Below are positions 53,720 to 63,949 of a stretch of DNA of 64,000 nucleotides, in pieces (positions within the stretch are counted from its first letter, which is position 1; each line of letters opens with the position of its first letter). The notes under the pieces are model-generated. The model was not told the DNA's origin, ran no database searches, and worked only from the letters and a program-made list of their open reading frames with translations. Made by a program: the position numbers and the translations under genes. The stretch spans positions 3,244,304 through 3,308,303 of the forward strand of contig NZ_KB889963.1 in assembly GCF_000372845.1 (NCBI RefSeq), given 5' to 3'. The DNA comes from Methylocystis rosea SV97. Lineage in GTDB: Bacteria > Pseudomonadota > Alphaproteobacteria > Rhizobiales > Beijerinckiaceae.

Positions 53720-55882
53720 CTAAACCGCCTTCGCCACTTCGCGCTGCGCAAAGCCCAGACGGATATTCAGCTCATACAGCAACTTCTCCGCCGCCAGCGG
53801 AATATTGGTGCCGGGCGGGAAGATCGCCGCCGCGCCGGAATCATACAACGCCTGAAAATCATCGGGCGGGATGACGCCGCCGACGACCATCATGATGTCG
53901 CCGCGCCCGGCGCGTCTGAGCGCGTCGCGCAGTTCCGGCGTCAGAGTCAGATGACCGGCGGTCATCGTCGAGACGCCGACGATATGCACGTCGGCTTCCG
54001 CCGCTTTCCTGGCGACTTCATCGGGCGTCGCGAAGAGATCGCCGATCACGACGTCGAAGCCCATATCGGCGAAGGCCGAGGCGATGACCTTCTGGCCGCG
54101 ATCGTGGCCGTCCTGACCCATTTTGGCGACGAGAATGCGCGGTTTGCGCCCGGTGTTGTCCTCAAAGTCGCGCGTCATGCCGATGACGCGGCCAAGATGA
54201 ACGCTCTCCTTGCCGGCTTCCTTCGCATAGACTCCCGAAATCACATTGGCCTTCGGCTGATGGCGGGAGAATACTTTTTCGAGCGCGAAAGAGATCTCGC
54301 CGACGCTGGCCTTCGCCCGCGCCGCCTTGACCGCGAGATCGAGAAGATTAGCGCCCGATGTGGCGCCGTCGGTCAGCGCGTCGAGCGCTGCTTGCGTCTT
54401 CGCTTCGTCGCGCTCTTCACGCAACCGCTTGAGCTTATCGAGCTGCGCGGCGCGCACGGCGGCGTTGTCGACCTTGAGCACATTGGGCTTGGCGTCGTTC
54501 ACGGGCTGATATTTGTTCACGCCCACGACGACCTGCGTTCCGCTGTCGATACGCGCTTGCGTCTTCGCAGCCGCCTCCTCGATGCGCTGCTTGGGCACGC
54601 CCGCGGCGATCGCCTTGGCCATGCCGCCGAGCGTCTCGATCTCCTCGATATGCTTCCACGCCCCCTTGGCGAGCTCCGCGGTCAGGCGCTCGACATAATA
54701 AGAGCCGCCCCAGGGATCGATGATCCGCGTCGTGCCGCTCTCCTCCTGCAGCACGATCTGCGTGTTGCGCGCGATGCGGGCGGAAAAGTCGGTCGGCAGC
54801 GCGAGCGCCTCGTCGAGCGCATTGGTGTGCAGCGACTGCGTATGCCCTTGAGTCGCCGCCATCGCCTCGACGCAGGTGCGGATCGCGTTGACGTAAACGT
54901 CCTGCGCCGTCAGCGACCAGCCGGAGGTCTGGCAGTGCGTGCGCAGGGTCATGCTCTTTTCGGACTTGGCCCCCAAATCCTTCATCAGCCGCGCCCAGAG
55001 CAGGCGCGCGGCGCGCAGCTTCGCGACCTCCATGAAGAAATTCATGCCGATGGCGAAGAAGAAGGAAAGACGCGGCGCAAAGGCGTCGATGTCGAGGCCG
55101 GCCGCGACGCCGGCGCGCACATATTCGACGCCGTCGGCGAGCGTGTAGCCCAATTCGAGATCGGCCGAAGCGCCGGCCTCCTGCATGTGATAGCCGGAGA
55201 TCGAGATCGAGTTGAACTTCGGCATATGCTTGGAGGTATAAGCGAAGATATCCGACACGATGCGCATCGAAGGATCGGGCGGGTAGATGTAGGTGTTGCG
55301 CACCATGAATTCTTTGAGGATGTCGTTCTGGATCGTGCCGGTCAGCTTTTCGGCGGGCACGCCCTGCTCTTCCGCCGCGACGATGAAGAGCGCGAGAACG
55401 GGCAGCACCGCGCCGTTCATGGTCATCGACACGGACATCTGATCGAGCGGAATGCCGTCGAACAGCGTGCGCATGTCATAGATCGAGTCGATCGCGACGC
55501 CCGCCATGCCGACGTCGCCCATCACGCGCGGATGGTCGGAATCATAGCCGCGATGGGTCGCGAGATCGAAGGCGACGGAGAGGCCCTTCTGTCCGGCGGC
55601 GAGGTTGCGCCGGTAGAAGGCGTTCGAGTCCTCGGCGGTGGAGAAGCCCGCATATTGGCGGATCGTCCAGGGCTGGGCGACATACATCGTCGGATAGGGT
55701 CCGCGCACGTAAGGGGCGACGCCCGGATAGCCGTCGACGAAGGCGAGGCCCTCGATATCCTCGGGGCCATAGGCATTCTTCACCTCGATCCCTTCCGGCG
55801 TCAGCCAGCGGCGGGGCTTTGCCTCCTGCTCGGGCGCGACGGGCGCAAAGGGAATTGATGCAAAGTTCGGTATCGCGGACAT
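53720..55882 (-). CDS. scpA: Methylmalonyl-CoA mutase, single-chain (large-subunit type)
   Basis: A 720-residue adenosylcobalamin enzyme that interconverts methylmalonyl-CoA and succinyl-CoA. The N-terminal TIM-barrel (about 20-560) includes [21 protein letters not shown] and [19 protein letters not shown]; the C-terminal cobalamin domain has the cobalt-ligand motif DGHDRG (near residue 590) and a Gly-rich loop [10 protein letters not shown]. It is the full single-chain form. In this organism it probably serves propionyl-CoA use or the ethylmalonyl-CoA route to glyoxylate. The start at 55882 has GAGGAAAG upstream; 23 further upstream codons are discarded. No epimerase, MeaB or second subunit is nearby. 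Confidence 0.96.
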   Translation of the reverse strand: MSAIPNFASIPFAPVAPEQEAKPRRWLTPEGIEVKNAYGPEDIEGLAFVDGYPGVAPYVRGPYPTMYVAQPWTIRQYAGFSTAEDSNAFYRRNLAAGQKGLSVAFDLATHRGYDSDHPRVMGDVGMAGVAIDSIYDMRTLFDGIPLDQMSVSMTMNGAVLPVLALFIVAAEEQGVPAEKLTGTIQNDILKEFMVRNTYIYPPDPSMRIVSDIFAYTSKHMPKFNSISISGYHMQEAGASADLELGYTLADGVEYVRAGVAAGLDIDAFAPRLSFFFAIGMNFFMEVAKLRAARLLWARLMKDLGAKSEKSMTLRTHCQTSGWSLTAQDVYVNAIRTCVEAMAATQGHTQSLHTNALDEALALPTDFSARIARNTQIVLQEESGTTRIIDPWGGSYYVERLTAELAKGAWKHIEEIETLGGMAKAIAAGVPKQRIEEAAAKTQARIDSGTQVVVGVNKYQPVNDAKPNVLKVDNAAVRAAQLDKLKRLREERDEAKTQAALDALTDGATSGANLLDLAVKAARAKASVGEISFALEKVFSRHQPKANVISGVYAKEAGKESVHLGRVIGMTRDFEDNTGRKPRILVAKMGQDGHDRGQKVIASAFADMGFDVVIGDLFATPDEVARKAAEADVHIVGVSTMTAGHLTLTPELRDALRRAGRGDIMMVVGGVIPPDDFQALYDSGAAAIFPPGTNIPLAAEKLLYELNIRLGFAQREVAKAV

Positions 55883-56106
55883 TCTTTCCTCGGCTATTTT
55901 GCCGTTTTCTCTTAGACTAGAGCGGCCTGTCTCGCAAAGCCGTGGCCGCAAAGGGCAGAGCGCGGCGTTTTGAAGCGCTGCGGTCAGCCGCCGCTCGGCT
56001 CGCCGCCCCTTCCTCGCCGCCCCCTTGCCCTGATCGCGGCAGGCGGGTCACAATCCCACTCCCGACCGATCGCCTTCGTCTCCAACCCCAACCCAGGAAA
56101 AACTAC

Positions 56107-56340
56107 ATGCGCCATTCCGTATGCCTGTTGCTGATCGCCCTCTTCGCCAGCGTCGCGCCCGTGCAGGCCATGGCGGCAAGCGATATTCCCGACGACGTGA
56201 AGGTAAGATGCAAGGCCGATTATTCGAGGCTGTGCAGCGGCGTCATGCCTGGCGGCGGGCGCGTCCTCGCCTGTTTTCAGGCGCATAAGGGCGAAGTCTC
56301 GCCGGATTGCGCCGATGCGCTCTCGCAAATGAAGAAATAA
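56107..56340 (+). CDS. Small exported Cys-rich repeat protein
   Basis: A 77-residue protein: signal peptide (VCLLLIALFASVAPVQAMA, cleavage near residue 24) and a mature domain with cysteines in the pattern VRCKADYSRLCSGVMPGGGRVLACFQAHKGEVSPDCADAL, like the Cys-rich GLG1 repeat (PF00839) that occurs singly in bacterial periplasmic proteins. The four cysteines probably form two disulfides. Function unknown. It lies on the plus strand between two minus-strand genes. Confidence 0.82.
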   Translation: MRHSVCLLLIALFASVAPVQAMAASDIPDDVKVRCKADYSRLCSGVMPGGGRVLACFQAHKGEVSPDCADALSQMKK

Positions 56341-56395
56341 CGCATCGTCTCCCGCGCTTCCGCCGCTACGGCGGGGGCGCGCCTCAGGGGCGCGT

Positions 56396-56851
56396 TCAGC
56401 CGTCCATTCCGTCCGACGCCTTGGAGGGAAATCGCGCCGAGGCGTAGCGGATCGTGAGGACGGCGAGCGAGAGAATGAGCGTCGCGCCCGCGAGGATCAG
56501 TATGCCGACGTCGGGGAGAGATTCCGTCTGCACATAGCCGATCATGTGGCGGGTGAGCGCGGTGATGCCGACATAGAGGAGGAAGCGCACCGGCATGTGG
56601 TTGGTGCGGAAATAGATGCCGACCATCGAGCCGATCTCGAGATAGATAAAGAGCAGCAACAAATCTTCGATCGAAGCGTGACCCTTCGTCGACATTTCGA
56701 GAAACGCTTTCGCCGCCGCCCAGACCGTCGCGCCGCCGATCGCGAACAGTCCCAGAAGGTGGAAGAGTTCGGTGAGCAGGTAGCCGATCGGATCCATCAG
56801 ATCCAGCAATCGACGCACCGCCGGATGTTGCTTCCTGTCCAAGTCTTTCAT
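56396..56851 (-). CDS. PsiE-family membrane protein
   Basis: A 151-residue protein with four membrane helices: about 28-50 (ELFHLLGLFAIGGATVWAA), 60-80, 85-105 and 115-137 (VGILILAGATLILSLAVLTI). The segment YLEIGSMVGIYFRTNHMPVRFLLYVGITALTRHMI is typical of the PsiE (phosphate-starvation-inducible) family. In E. coli psiE is under PhoB and cAMP control but its role is unknown. It is transcribed alone. Confidence 0.85.
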   Translation of the reverse strand: MKDLDRKQHPAVRRLLDLMDPIGYLLTELFHLLGLFAIGGATVWAAAKAFLEMSTKGHASIEDLLLLFIYLEIGSMVGIYFRTNHMPVRFLLYVGITALTRHMIGYVQTESLPDVGILILAGATLILSLAVLTIRYASARFPSKASDGMDG

Positions 56852-56961
56852 CGCCCGCCTACAAGCTATGTGCAGCGCCCAGCATGGTCGAAGGCCGCAG
56901 CGTCAACGTCGCGCATGGCGCCGCCGCGCGCAAACGACCTTGTCGCCAAAGCGCCTTACGC

Positions 56962-57642
56962 TTAACCTCCGAGCCGCCGCCTCCAGTCTTCGACCTTGCG
57001 GCTTTCGATTCGCCTGCGCGCGAGCGCCCGCCAGCTTTCCGCCAGCTCCGGCAGTGCGGCCATTTCAGAAAGTTCGTCGAAGGCGCGCGGACGCACGTAG
57101 AGCAAGGCGAAAAGCCGGGCGAGCGGCCAATCGGCACGCGGCCGCTCCATGAGCCGCAGCGAGTCGCCCGGCTGCGCCGCGCCCGTTTCGAGAACGCGGT
57201 AATACCAGCCGCAGCGCATCGTCTCCTGCATGCGCCGCGCCATGTCGCGCCGGCCAAAGCGAAAATTGAGGGTCAAGCAGGGCTGTCGTCCCTGGCTCAC
57301 TTGCAGGCGCGCGCCCCCGAGCGCGAAGACGTCGCCGACGCAGACCTCGGCTTCGGTGAGCCCGAGCGTTGAGATGTTCTCGCCAAAGGCGGCGGGACGC
57401 CATTCTTGCGCAAGTTCCGGCACATCCGCGCGCCAGGCGTCGTAATACTCGCGCGGATAGTGGTGCAGCGCTTTCTCGACGCCGCCATGATAACGCCGAT
57501 CCGCCTGCCGATCGCCGACGAGCCCTTCCGCCTCGATGCGCCAGGGCGGCTCAAGCGGCTCCTTGCAGATCGCGCTTTTGCGGCCGGGGGCGATCTCGCG
57601 GGGGCGCCCCGCGTAGAGCGTGTCGATTGGGAGTTCAACCAT
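56962..57642 (-). CDS. MOSC-domain protein, YiiM-like
   Basis: A 226-residue protein of the YiiM branch. The MOSC domain has VGDRQADRRYHGGVEKALHHYPREYYDAW and FGENISTLGLTEAEVCVGDVF, followed by GRQPCLTLNFRFGRRDMARRMQ with the conserved Cys thought to bind sulfur; a 3-alpha C-terminal domain follows. YiiM-type proteins reduce or protect against 6-N-hydroxylaminopurine and are related to molybdenum cofactor sulfurases. It is followed 35 bp away by nothing on the same strand and preceded by the cytochrome c gene. Confidence 0.88.
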   Translation of the reverse strand: MVELPIDTLYAGRPREIAPGRKSAICKEPLEPPWRIEAEGLVGDRQADRRYHGGVEKALHHYPREYYDAWRADVPELAQEWRPAAFGENISTLGLTEAEVCVGDVFALGGARLQVSQGRQPCLTLNFRFGRRDMARRMQETMRCGWYYRVLETGAAQPGDSLRLMERPRADWPLARLFALLYVRPRAFDELSEMAALPELAESWRALARRRIESRKVEDWRRRLGG

Positions 57643-57676
57643 CGCGATTCATTCCCGCGCCAGCGGTCGCGCAGGT

Positions 57677-58021
57677 CTACCTCTGGACGGAGTTGAGATA
57701 GGCGAGCAGCGCTTCGATCTGCGCGGCGCTAAGCCGGAACTGCGGCATCTCGACGCCTTCATGGCCGACGACGATGCCCTCGGCGAGCGCCTCTTCGAGA
57801 TTGTGCAGCGGATATTTTCGCGCGAGATCGCGAAACGCCGGCGACCTGGGATTGGCGCTCTGGCCGCGCGGGCCGACCGCATGGCAGCGGCCGCAATTTT
57901 CTTGCGCGATCGCCCGTCCGCGCTTCAGCAATTGAGCGTCGACAGGCGCTTTCGCCGCGGCGGCACCGGCGGCGAGCAAAAGGCAGGTCGTAATCGCCAG
58001 GGGCGCGAATCGGAACATCAT
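57677..58021 (-). CDS. Small class I cytochrome c
   Basis: A 114-residue periplasmic protein. Signal peptide (PLAITTCLLLAAGAAAA, cleavage near residue 23), heme-attachment motif CGRCH (Cys43, Cys46, His47) and a likely axial Met in GVEMPQFRLS near residue 93, with the family's C-terminal helix (IEALLAYLNSV). It carries electrons in the periplasm; its partners are unknown. It shares the minus strand with the MOSC gene 35 bp downstream. Confidence 0.92.
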   Translation of the reverse strand: MMFRFAPLAITTCLLLAAGAAAAKAPVDAQLLKRGRAIAQENCGRCHAVGPRGQSANPRSPAFRDLARKYPLHNLEEALAEGIVVGHEGVEMPQFRLSAAQIEALLAYLNSVQR

Positions 58022-58059
58022 TGAAGTCTAGCCGCGCGCCCCGAGCCTGTCACCGCGCC

Positions 58060-58488
58060 CTATTTGCGCACGATAAGCACCGAACATTTGGCGTGACGCA
58101 CGATGGTCTTGGCGTTGGAGCCCAAGAGATAGGTCGCCATCGTCGGACGATGCGAACCGACCACGATAAGGTCCGCGCCCCATTCCTCGGCTTCGGCGAG
58201 CACTTCCGGGTAGACGGCGCCGAAGCGCACGATCGAGGAGACGCGCTCCGCCGGATAGGCGATCTTGCCACGCAGCACGGCGAGGTCCTTTTCGGTCGCC
58301 TCGCGCATCTCCTCGTCGAAATTGGGCGGAATATAGTCGATGAAGGCCACCGGAACGAGCGGCTGAACATTGACGAGCCGAAGCTCGGCCTCATGCTCCA
58401 CTTTTGCGAGCGCCACCGCGGCGTCGAGCGCGAGCTGCGTGACCTCGTCCTCGCCGATCTCCACCGCCACCAGAATTTTCTTATACAT
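58060..58488 (-). CDS. Universal stress protein (UspA family)
   Basis: A 142-residue Usp-fold protein. It begins MYKKILVAVEIGEDE and ends WGADLIVVGSHRPTMATYLLGSNAKTIVRHAKCSVLIVRK (described by position: residues 103-142). The ATP-binding G-2X-G-9X-GS motif is degenerate: the second Gly is replaced and spacing is one residue short, so it may not bind ATP. The start at 58488 has GGGAGG upstream; an in-frame ATG at 58560 would add a basic extension. It is monocistronic. Confidence 0.88.
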   Translation of the reverse strand: MYKKILVAVEIGEDEVTQLALDAAVALAKVEHEAELRLVNVQPLVPVAFIDYIPPNFDEEMREATEKDLAVLRGKIAYPAERVSSIVRFGAVYPEVLAEAEEWGADLIVVGSHRPTMATYLLGSNAKTIVRHAKCSVLIVRK

Positions 58489-58701
58489 CCCCGCCTCCCG
58501 ATGCGCGCGGCGTCGACGCCGACTCGCTCCTTCATAGCGCGGCTGGCGCCGCCGAGCCACTGCGCCGCATCCGACGAGGTCAAACCCAGACGCGCCACAA
58601 AAATTCTAGTTGAAAAGTCGGATTGTCACGACTCTTACGTTTTAAAAACCTCAAAGGAAGTTAAGTTCGCTCGTCTTTTAAGAGAGATCTTGGAGGAATT
58701 T

Positions 58702-59658
58702 ATGAAGACTTGGATTCGCAGCGCCCTCGTGGCGTCTATTTTCGCGTCGTCCCACGCCTATGCCGCCGACAACGGCATAAATTACGACCCTGCGCACAGC
58801 GGCGCTTACGTAGCGGCGCAGAAGGCAAATGACGTCGCGACGATGAAGAAGGTCGTCAGCGACGATCTCACCCAGATCAGGACGCTGGGCTTTTCGCGCG
58901 TCAAGACATTCTACTCGACCTATTGCACGATCAACGGGCAGCAATGCGTAAGCATCGCTGAGCTGGCGTCGGCGAGAAACATGCGCCTGATGCTCGGCGT
59001 TTTCGAATTTCCCGATCATCCCGACTGGACGCAGTCGCAGATTAGCGCCGCCGTCGACGCTAATTTCCGTTACCCCGGAACGGTCGTCGCGATCGTCGTC
59101 GGCAATGAAGACATGTTCGATTGGCAAGGGAATCCGCAGCCGGCGATGCAGCAGCGAATCGTGGCCGACATGAACACGCTCAGGAGTAAGACCAACAACA
59201 AGGTTGTGGTGACGACGGCGCAACGCGCGCCGGATTGGACTCGCCTCGCCGCCAGCGATCCTCAAAAAGTGTTACAGAACGTTCCCGTCATCGGCGCGAA
59301 TATCTATCCGTTCTGGGGCGGCTCGCCCGAGAAGGTCAACGGCAGGAGCGTCGCAAACGACATTCAGGCCACTGTTACGGACTTAGCGAGCAAAACCACG
59401 AAGCCGGTCATCGTCACCGAGGAAGGCTGGCCGAGCTGTGGAAACAACGCCGGCATGAAGGACATGAACATCGAGTCGGAAATTGATTATTTCAGCACGT
59501 GGAAAACGCGCCAGCAGAATTTCGACAGTTATTATTTCGCCGCTTACGACAAACAATCCGGCGGCGGCTGTCCGAACAACGACGACGCCGACAGGCACTT
59601 CGGCTTGTGCAGCGAATCCGGCTTAACGAAAGACGCCCGGCTGATGAAGTGCAAATAG
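58702..59658 (+). CDS. Exported GH17-like beta-1,3-glucanase
   Basis: A 318-residue exported protein of the GH17-like glycosidase clan. Signal peptide 1-21 (ALVASIFASSHAYA), then the TIM barrel with acid/base Glu136 in VGNEDMFDW and nucleophile Glu240 in TEEGWPS, the two key GH17 motifs. Related fungal and bacterial enzymes hydrolyse or transfer beta-1,3-glucans; substrate here is unknown. Several cysteines (YCTINGQQC, WPSCGNN, GGGCPN, FGLCSE) could form disulfides. TTGGAGGAA lies right before the ATG. Its third codon positions look less GC-rich than the neighbours, so it may have arrived by transfer (inference). Confidence 0.85.
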   Translation: MKTWIRSALVASIFASSHAYAADNGINYDPAHSGAYVAAQKANDVATMKKVVSDDLTQIRTLGFSRVKTFYSTYCTINGQQCVSIAELASARNMRLMLGVFEFPDHPDWTQSQISAAVDANFRYPGTVVAIVVGNEDMFDWQGNPQPAMQQRIVADMNTLRSKTNNKVVVTTAQRAPDWTRLAASDPQKVLQNVPVIGANIYPFWGGSPEKVNGRSVANDIQATVTDLASKTTKPVIVTEEGWPSCGNNAGMKDMNIESEIDYFSTWKTRQQNFDSYYFAAYDKQSGGGCPNNDDADRHFGLCSESGLTKDARLMKCK

Positions 59659-59742
59659 CGGCGCTTCGGCGCCCGCCAAAGCGCGATGGCGATGCTTCGT
59701 CGCGGGGACGACACCGTCCCCCGACAGCTGACGAATCGAAAC

Positions 59743-59934
59743 CTATTCGACCGCTTCGGCTTTGACGAAATTCCACGACGCCGTGTCGACGATCCTGTTT
59801 TCGCGGCTCTCATGACTGAGCTTGGCGCAGGTGCCTTCGACCGCTGTGACGGTCCACAGATCGATCTCTTCGTCCCAGGCGCCTTCGCAATTCACAAGCG
59901 TCGTGACTTTATAAATTTTGCCGGCCTCAAGCAT
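59743..59934 (-). CDS. Small cytoplasmic protein, function unknown
   Basis: A 63-residue protein, MLEAGKIYKVTTLVNCEGAW..., predicted as a small beta-rich fold with strands KIYKVTTLVN, LWTVTAVEGTCAKLS and IVDTASWNFVKA. No signal or membrane segment. I do not recognise a family. AGGA eight bases before the ATG supports the 59934 start over an upstream ATG at 59985. It is convergent with the GH17 gene across 84 bp. Confidence 0.6.
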   Translation of the reverse strand: MLEAGKIYKVTTLVNCEGAWDEEIDLWTVTAVEGTCAKLSHESRENRIVDTASWNFVKAEAVE

Positions 59935-60074
59935 ATTGCTGTCCTTTGCTGAATGATCCCCTTGGGAGATACGGCATTGGCTCAACGCGACGACTCTTCA
60001 TCGTCGCCAAGAAACGGGCAAAATTAGGGAAAGCTGCGGGCGACACGTAGGATAGCGTTCGCCAATTCTTAAGT

Positions 60075-60833
60075 TTACGGTGTGTTAACGCCGCAGCGCA
60101 TGTAAAGCGGGACGGATAACGGCAGATCCGGAGGATGCGCGCGCCAGGCCTCCTCCAACTCGCGATCGACGAGCGCCAGCGGATCGCGGCCATAATGCAG
60201 TCTGTATTTCTCGACCGCGGACCAGGTCTTGAGAAAGCTCACGAACTCGCTTTTCGATCGGGCGATGGGCGTCTGAAACAGCGGGCAATCGATCTCCTTG
60301 AACGGGAACGGCAGGGTCTTGTAGCGATTGAAATAGAGCGCCGAATTCTCCGCCCAAAAGGGGCCGAGAATATCCTCCTTCAGCCGGCGCAGGATCGAAT
60401 CGAGCGGCTCGACCTGCGTTCCCGGCCAGTCATAGGTCCATGCCGCGATGATCCCCTCGGGGCGCAAGGCGCGCCGCGCGTTTGCGTAAAATTTCGGCAG
60501 GTCGAACCAGTGGATCGAACAGGCGCAGGCGATGAGATCGACCTCGCCGCGCAGGCCGAGATCATCTTCCGCGCGCGCCAGACGATAATCGACGTTGGGC
60601 TCCTTTGGCGCGAGCGCCAGCTGCCGGGGATCCGGATCCGTCGCGAGCACGCGCGTGAAATGGCGCGACAGTCCGAGCGCCGCCTGCCCGCTCCCCGCGC
60701 CGCAATCCCAGGCGAGACGATCCTGTTTCGCGACGCTTGCGAGCCACGCGAAAAGCGCGTCGGGATAATGCGGGCGAAAGGCGCGATAGTCGCCGGCGTT
60801 GTCGCCGAACACCATCGTCTGGCGTGCATTCAT
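60075..60833 (-). CDS. Class I SAM-dependent methyltransferase (trans-aconitate methyltransferase-like)
   Basis: A 252-residue enzyme. Motif I is AWDCGAGSGQAALGLSRHF (near residue 42), with the acidic ATDPDPRQL after the second strand and motif near ACACSIHWFDLPKFYANARRALRPEG. The YDYRAFRPHYPDALFAWLA start and SIHWFD match the family of small methyltransferases near Tam and Crg1-type enzymes that act on carboxylic acids. The substrate is not proved. It is preceded by the YheT-like hydrolase with a 10-bp gap on the same strand, so they are probably cotranscribed. Confidence 0.87.
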   Translation of the reverse strand: MNARQTMVFGDNAGDYRAFRPHYPDALFAWLASVAKQDRLAWDCGAGSGQAALGLSRHFTRVLATDPDPRQLALAPKEPNVDYRLARAEDDLGLRGEVDLIACACSIHWFDLPKFYANARRALRPEGIIAAWTYDWPGTQVEPLDSILRRLKEDILGPFWAENSALYFNRYKTLPFPFKEIDCPLFQTPIARSKSEFVSFLKTWSAVEKYRLHYGRDPLALVDRELEEAWRAHPPDLPLSVPLYMRCGVNTP

Positions 60834-60843
60834 TGCGGCGGCC

Positions 60844-61860
60844 TCACTTCGTCTCGAAGGTGGCTTGCGGGCCGAGACCCTTTTGCGTCAGCCACTGCGC
60901 CGCGGCGCGATCATGCCAGGGTGTCAGGCTGCCGACGCCATGGAAGCCCATGTGTCCCCCGCCTTGCGTCAGCGCCGTCTCGATCATCGGCAGAGTCGAC
61001 CAGTCGATCGCTGTGTAACTCTCTGCCGGCACCCAGGGGTCGTCGAGCGCGTGCAGGATCAGCGTCGGCAGCCTCGCGCCGGCGAGGAAATTCTTCGCGG
61101 CGTTGGATTCATAATAGTCCGGCGCGCCCCGATAGCCGAAATGCGGCGCGACGAAACGATCGTCGAATTCGTAAAGCGTGCGGGCGCCGGCGATCGCGGC
61201 GCGCTCCGCGGCGGTGAGCGCGGCGCTCGGCGCCAGCGCTTCGCGTTTCATCTCATCGAGCATGTAGCGATGATAGACGAAGTTGCGCGGCGCCATCAGC
61301 CGGGCGCAGGACGCGGCGAGGTCGATCGGCGTCGATACGGCGACGGCGGCGAGAACCGGCAGCTGATGGCCGCCCTCGCCCACAAATTTCAGCACGAGAT
61401 TGCCGCCGAGCGAATTGCCGATGAGCACAACGCCACGACTGAGGAGCGCCGCCGGCAGGCCGCGCAACGCCGCGACGAGATCCTCGGTCTTGCCGGCGTG
61501 GTAGCGCCCGCCGGAGGTGGCGCGCGAGGGCGCGGCGCCGCGCAGATTGAGGCGCAGCACCGGCCAGCCTTGGCTCACGAGATAGCGCGCCGTGGCCATT
61601 CCATGCCGGCTGGATTCGGAGCCGGCGAGCCCATGCGTCAGAACGATGAGCGGCGCGTTCGTTTCCGCAGCCGGCCGATCGAGCCGCGCGGCGAGACGGT
61701 CGCCATCCGGCATGGCGAGCAGCAGCCGCTCGCCGCCGACAAGCTCCGGCGGTCCGCCGATGATGATGTTGCGCAACGTCTGCAGATCGCCGCCGAGCCA
61801 CGGCGCCCGCTCGCGGAAGGGAGGAAGCGAGGGCGAGTAGGTGGTGGGTTCGAGGAGCAT
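60844..61860 (-). CDS. YheT-like alpha/beta-fold hydrolase
   Basis: A 338-residue cytoplasmic hydrolase of the UPF0017/YheT family (ABHD1/3-like). The nucleophile elbow is GNSLGGN, with the oxyanion region THGLAGS (near residue 75), the acid in HALDDPWVPAES and the histidine in GGGHMGFHG. It has the family's RAPWLGGDLQTLRN start. Relatives act on lipids or esters; the substrate is unknown. It heads a two-gene unit with the methyltransferase. Confidence 0.88.
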   Translation of the reverse strand: MLLEPTTYSPSLPPFRERAPWLGGDLQTLRNIIIGGPPELVGGERLLLAMPDGDRLAARLDRPAAETNAPLIVLTHGLAGSESSRHGMATARYLVSQGWPVLRLNLRGAAPSRATSGGRYHAGKTEDLVAALRGLPAALLSRGVVLIGNSLGGNLVLKFVGEGGHQLPVLAAVAVSTPIDLAASCARLMAPRNFVYHRYMLDEMKREALAPSAALTAAERAAIAGARTLYEFDDRFVAPHFGYRGAPDYYESNAAKNFLAGARLPTLILHALDDPWVPAESYTAIDWSTLPMIETALTQGGGHMGFHGVGSLTPWHDRAAAQWLTQKGLGPQATFETK

Positions 61861-61984
61861 AACGTTTAACTTGAGCTTCTAATAACCTTCTCCGCGCCAC
61901 GCGGCATCTGTCTTCGAAGCGTCCTGGGGGGCGGTGGATAGCGCGTTGCATGTCCGCTAATTCTCGTCTTTACCCTCATTCTTT

Positions 61985-62641
61985 TCAGACGATCTCTCCC
62001 AAATTGTCCAAACTTCGATCTAGTTCCCAAGCTATTTGTCGCATCGACACTAGCTCAACCCCAAGCAGCGGCTCGACCGATCGCTCCCCGACCTGAAAGC
62101 GCCAGATTGGTTCATTTAGAACAGCAACGTAGCTCGGGTCTTCGATCCGAGTGTCGAAATGAGCGCCGCCTTCCTTATTTCTTAAATTAAATACAAGGCG
62201 CTTCCGAGTTAAGCTTTGCGATCCAATGCGAATTATAACATCCTTCTCCCACCATTCGTGGAATTGCAGCCAGCGATGGCATTCTGGCAGCGAATCTAAA
62301 CGAGGAATAAATCGCGCGCCATTGTTCGTGGTGATTACGGACGCCAATAAATGTTCAGAGGCCAGATTTCGTGGATTTGTCTTCCTATTGGAACATAAAA
62401 ATCTCGTTGACCCCCGAACACCGATACGAGTGAGCAGCGACTGATCCCTTTTCGAAGCGTCGTGGACGATAACGAAAACCGAAGCCGCCAAGCGTCCTGC
62501 TTCCCATAAATGCCCATCATCGAACGACGCACACGATCTTGCGATGGCGGACCTTTGATTCCCCAAAGCTTCGATGAGACTAGATCTCGGCCTAACAATT
62601 GGCACGCTAAACCTACTGCCAGCGTTGCGAGCAACGCGCAA
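61985..62641 (-). CDS. Uncharacterised protein in a lower-GC stretch
   Basis: A 218-residue cytoplasmic protein of an uncharacterised but widespread family: segments RSCASFDDGHLWEAGRLAASVFVIVHD, QSLLTRIGVRG, WLQFHEWWEKDVIIRI and LTRKRLVFNLRNKEGGAHFD are those I associate with it. No function is known. The region from 61,960 to 62,760 has more A/T and rarer codons than the rest of the window, which suggests recent gain. The start is uncertain: upstream of residue 30 the chain is basic and not family-like. It sits just ahead of recA on the opposite strand. Confidence 0.7.
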   Translation of the reverse strand: MRVARNAGSRFSVPIVRPRSSLIEALGNQRSAIARSCASFDDGHLWEAGRLAASVFVIVHDASKRDQSLLTRIGVRGSTRFLCSNRKTNPRNLASEHLLASVITTNNGARFIPRLDSLPECHRWLQFHEWWEKDVIIRIGSQSLTRKRLVFNLRNKEGGAHFDTRIEDPSYVAVLNEPIWRFQVGERSVEPLLGVELVSMRQIAWELDRSLDNLGEIV

Positions 62642-62723
62642 TCTGGAATTCGATCATCTCGTTATTCCGAACCTGGGAGTCGCAAAACAGTATCTGTTCG
62701 TCCCTACCTGCAAAGTGCAATTC

Positions 62724-62738
62724 GAACAAAAAAAGAAC
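62724..62738. promoter_or_regulatory. LexA (SOS) box ahead of recA
   Basis: GAAC, seven A, GAAC: the exact GAAC-N7-GAAC direct repeat bound by alphaproteobacterial LexA. It is 138 bp upstream of the recA start. LexA repression of recA, relieved by DNA damage, is therefore expected. Confidence 0.88.
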
Positions 62739-62875
62739 TTGGCAAAAAGAACAAATCATGCACACTGGAGGTCAGGGTCAAGCGCGCCGTCCCCTTCTCG
62801 CCTTGGCGCGTTTGGCCCCGCCCCTCGCAGCCGCATTGCCGCGCCTAGCCAACCGTGTCAGAAGGAATTTCAGCC

Positions 62876-63949
<1,074 letters not shown>

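Noticed and set aside
53951-55858. 635-codon open frame antisense to methylmalonyl-CoA mutase
   Set aside because: It is a mirror of a highly conserved gene; the translation is His/Arg/Asp-rich and shows no family pattern.
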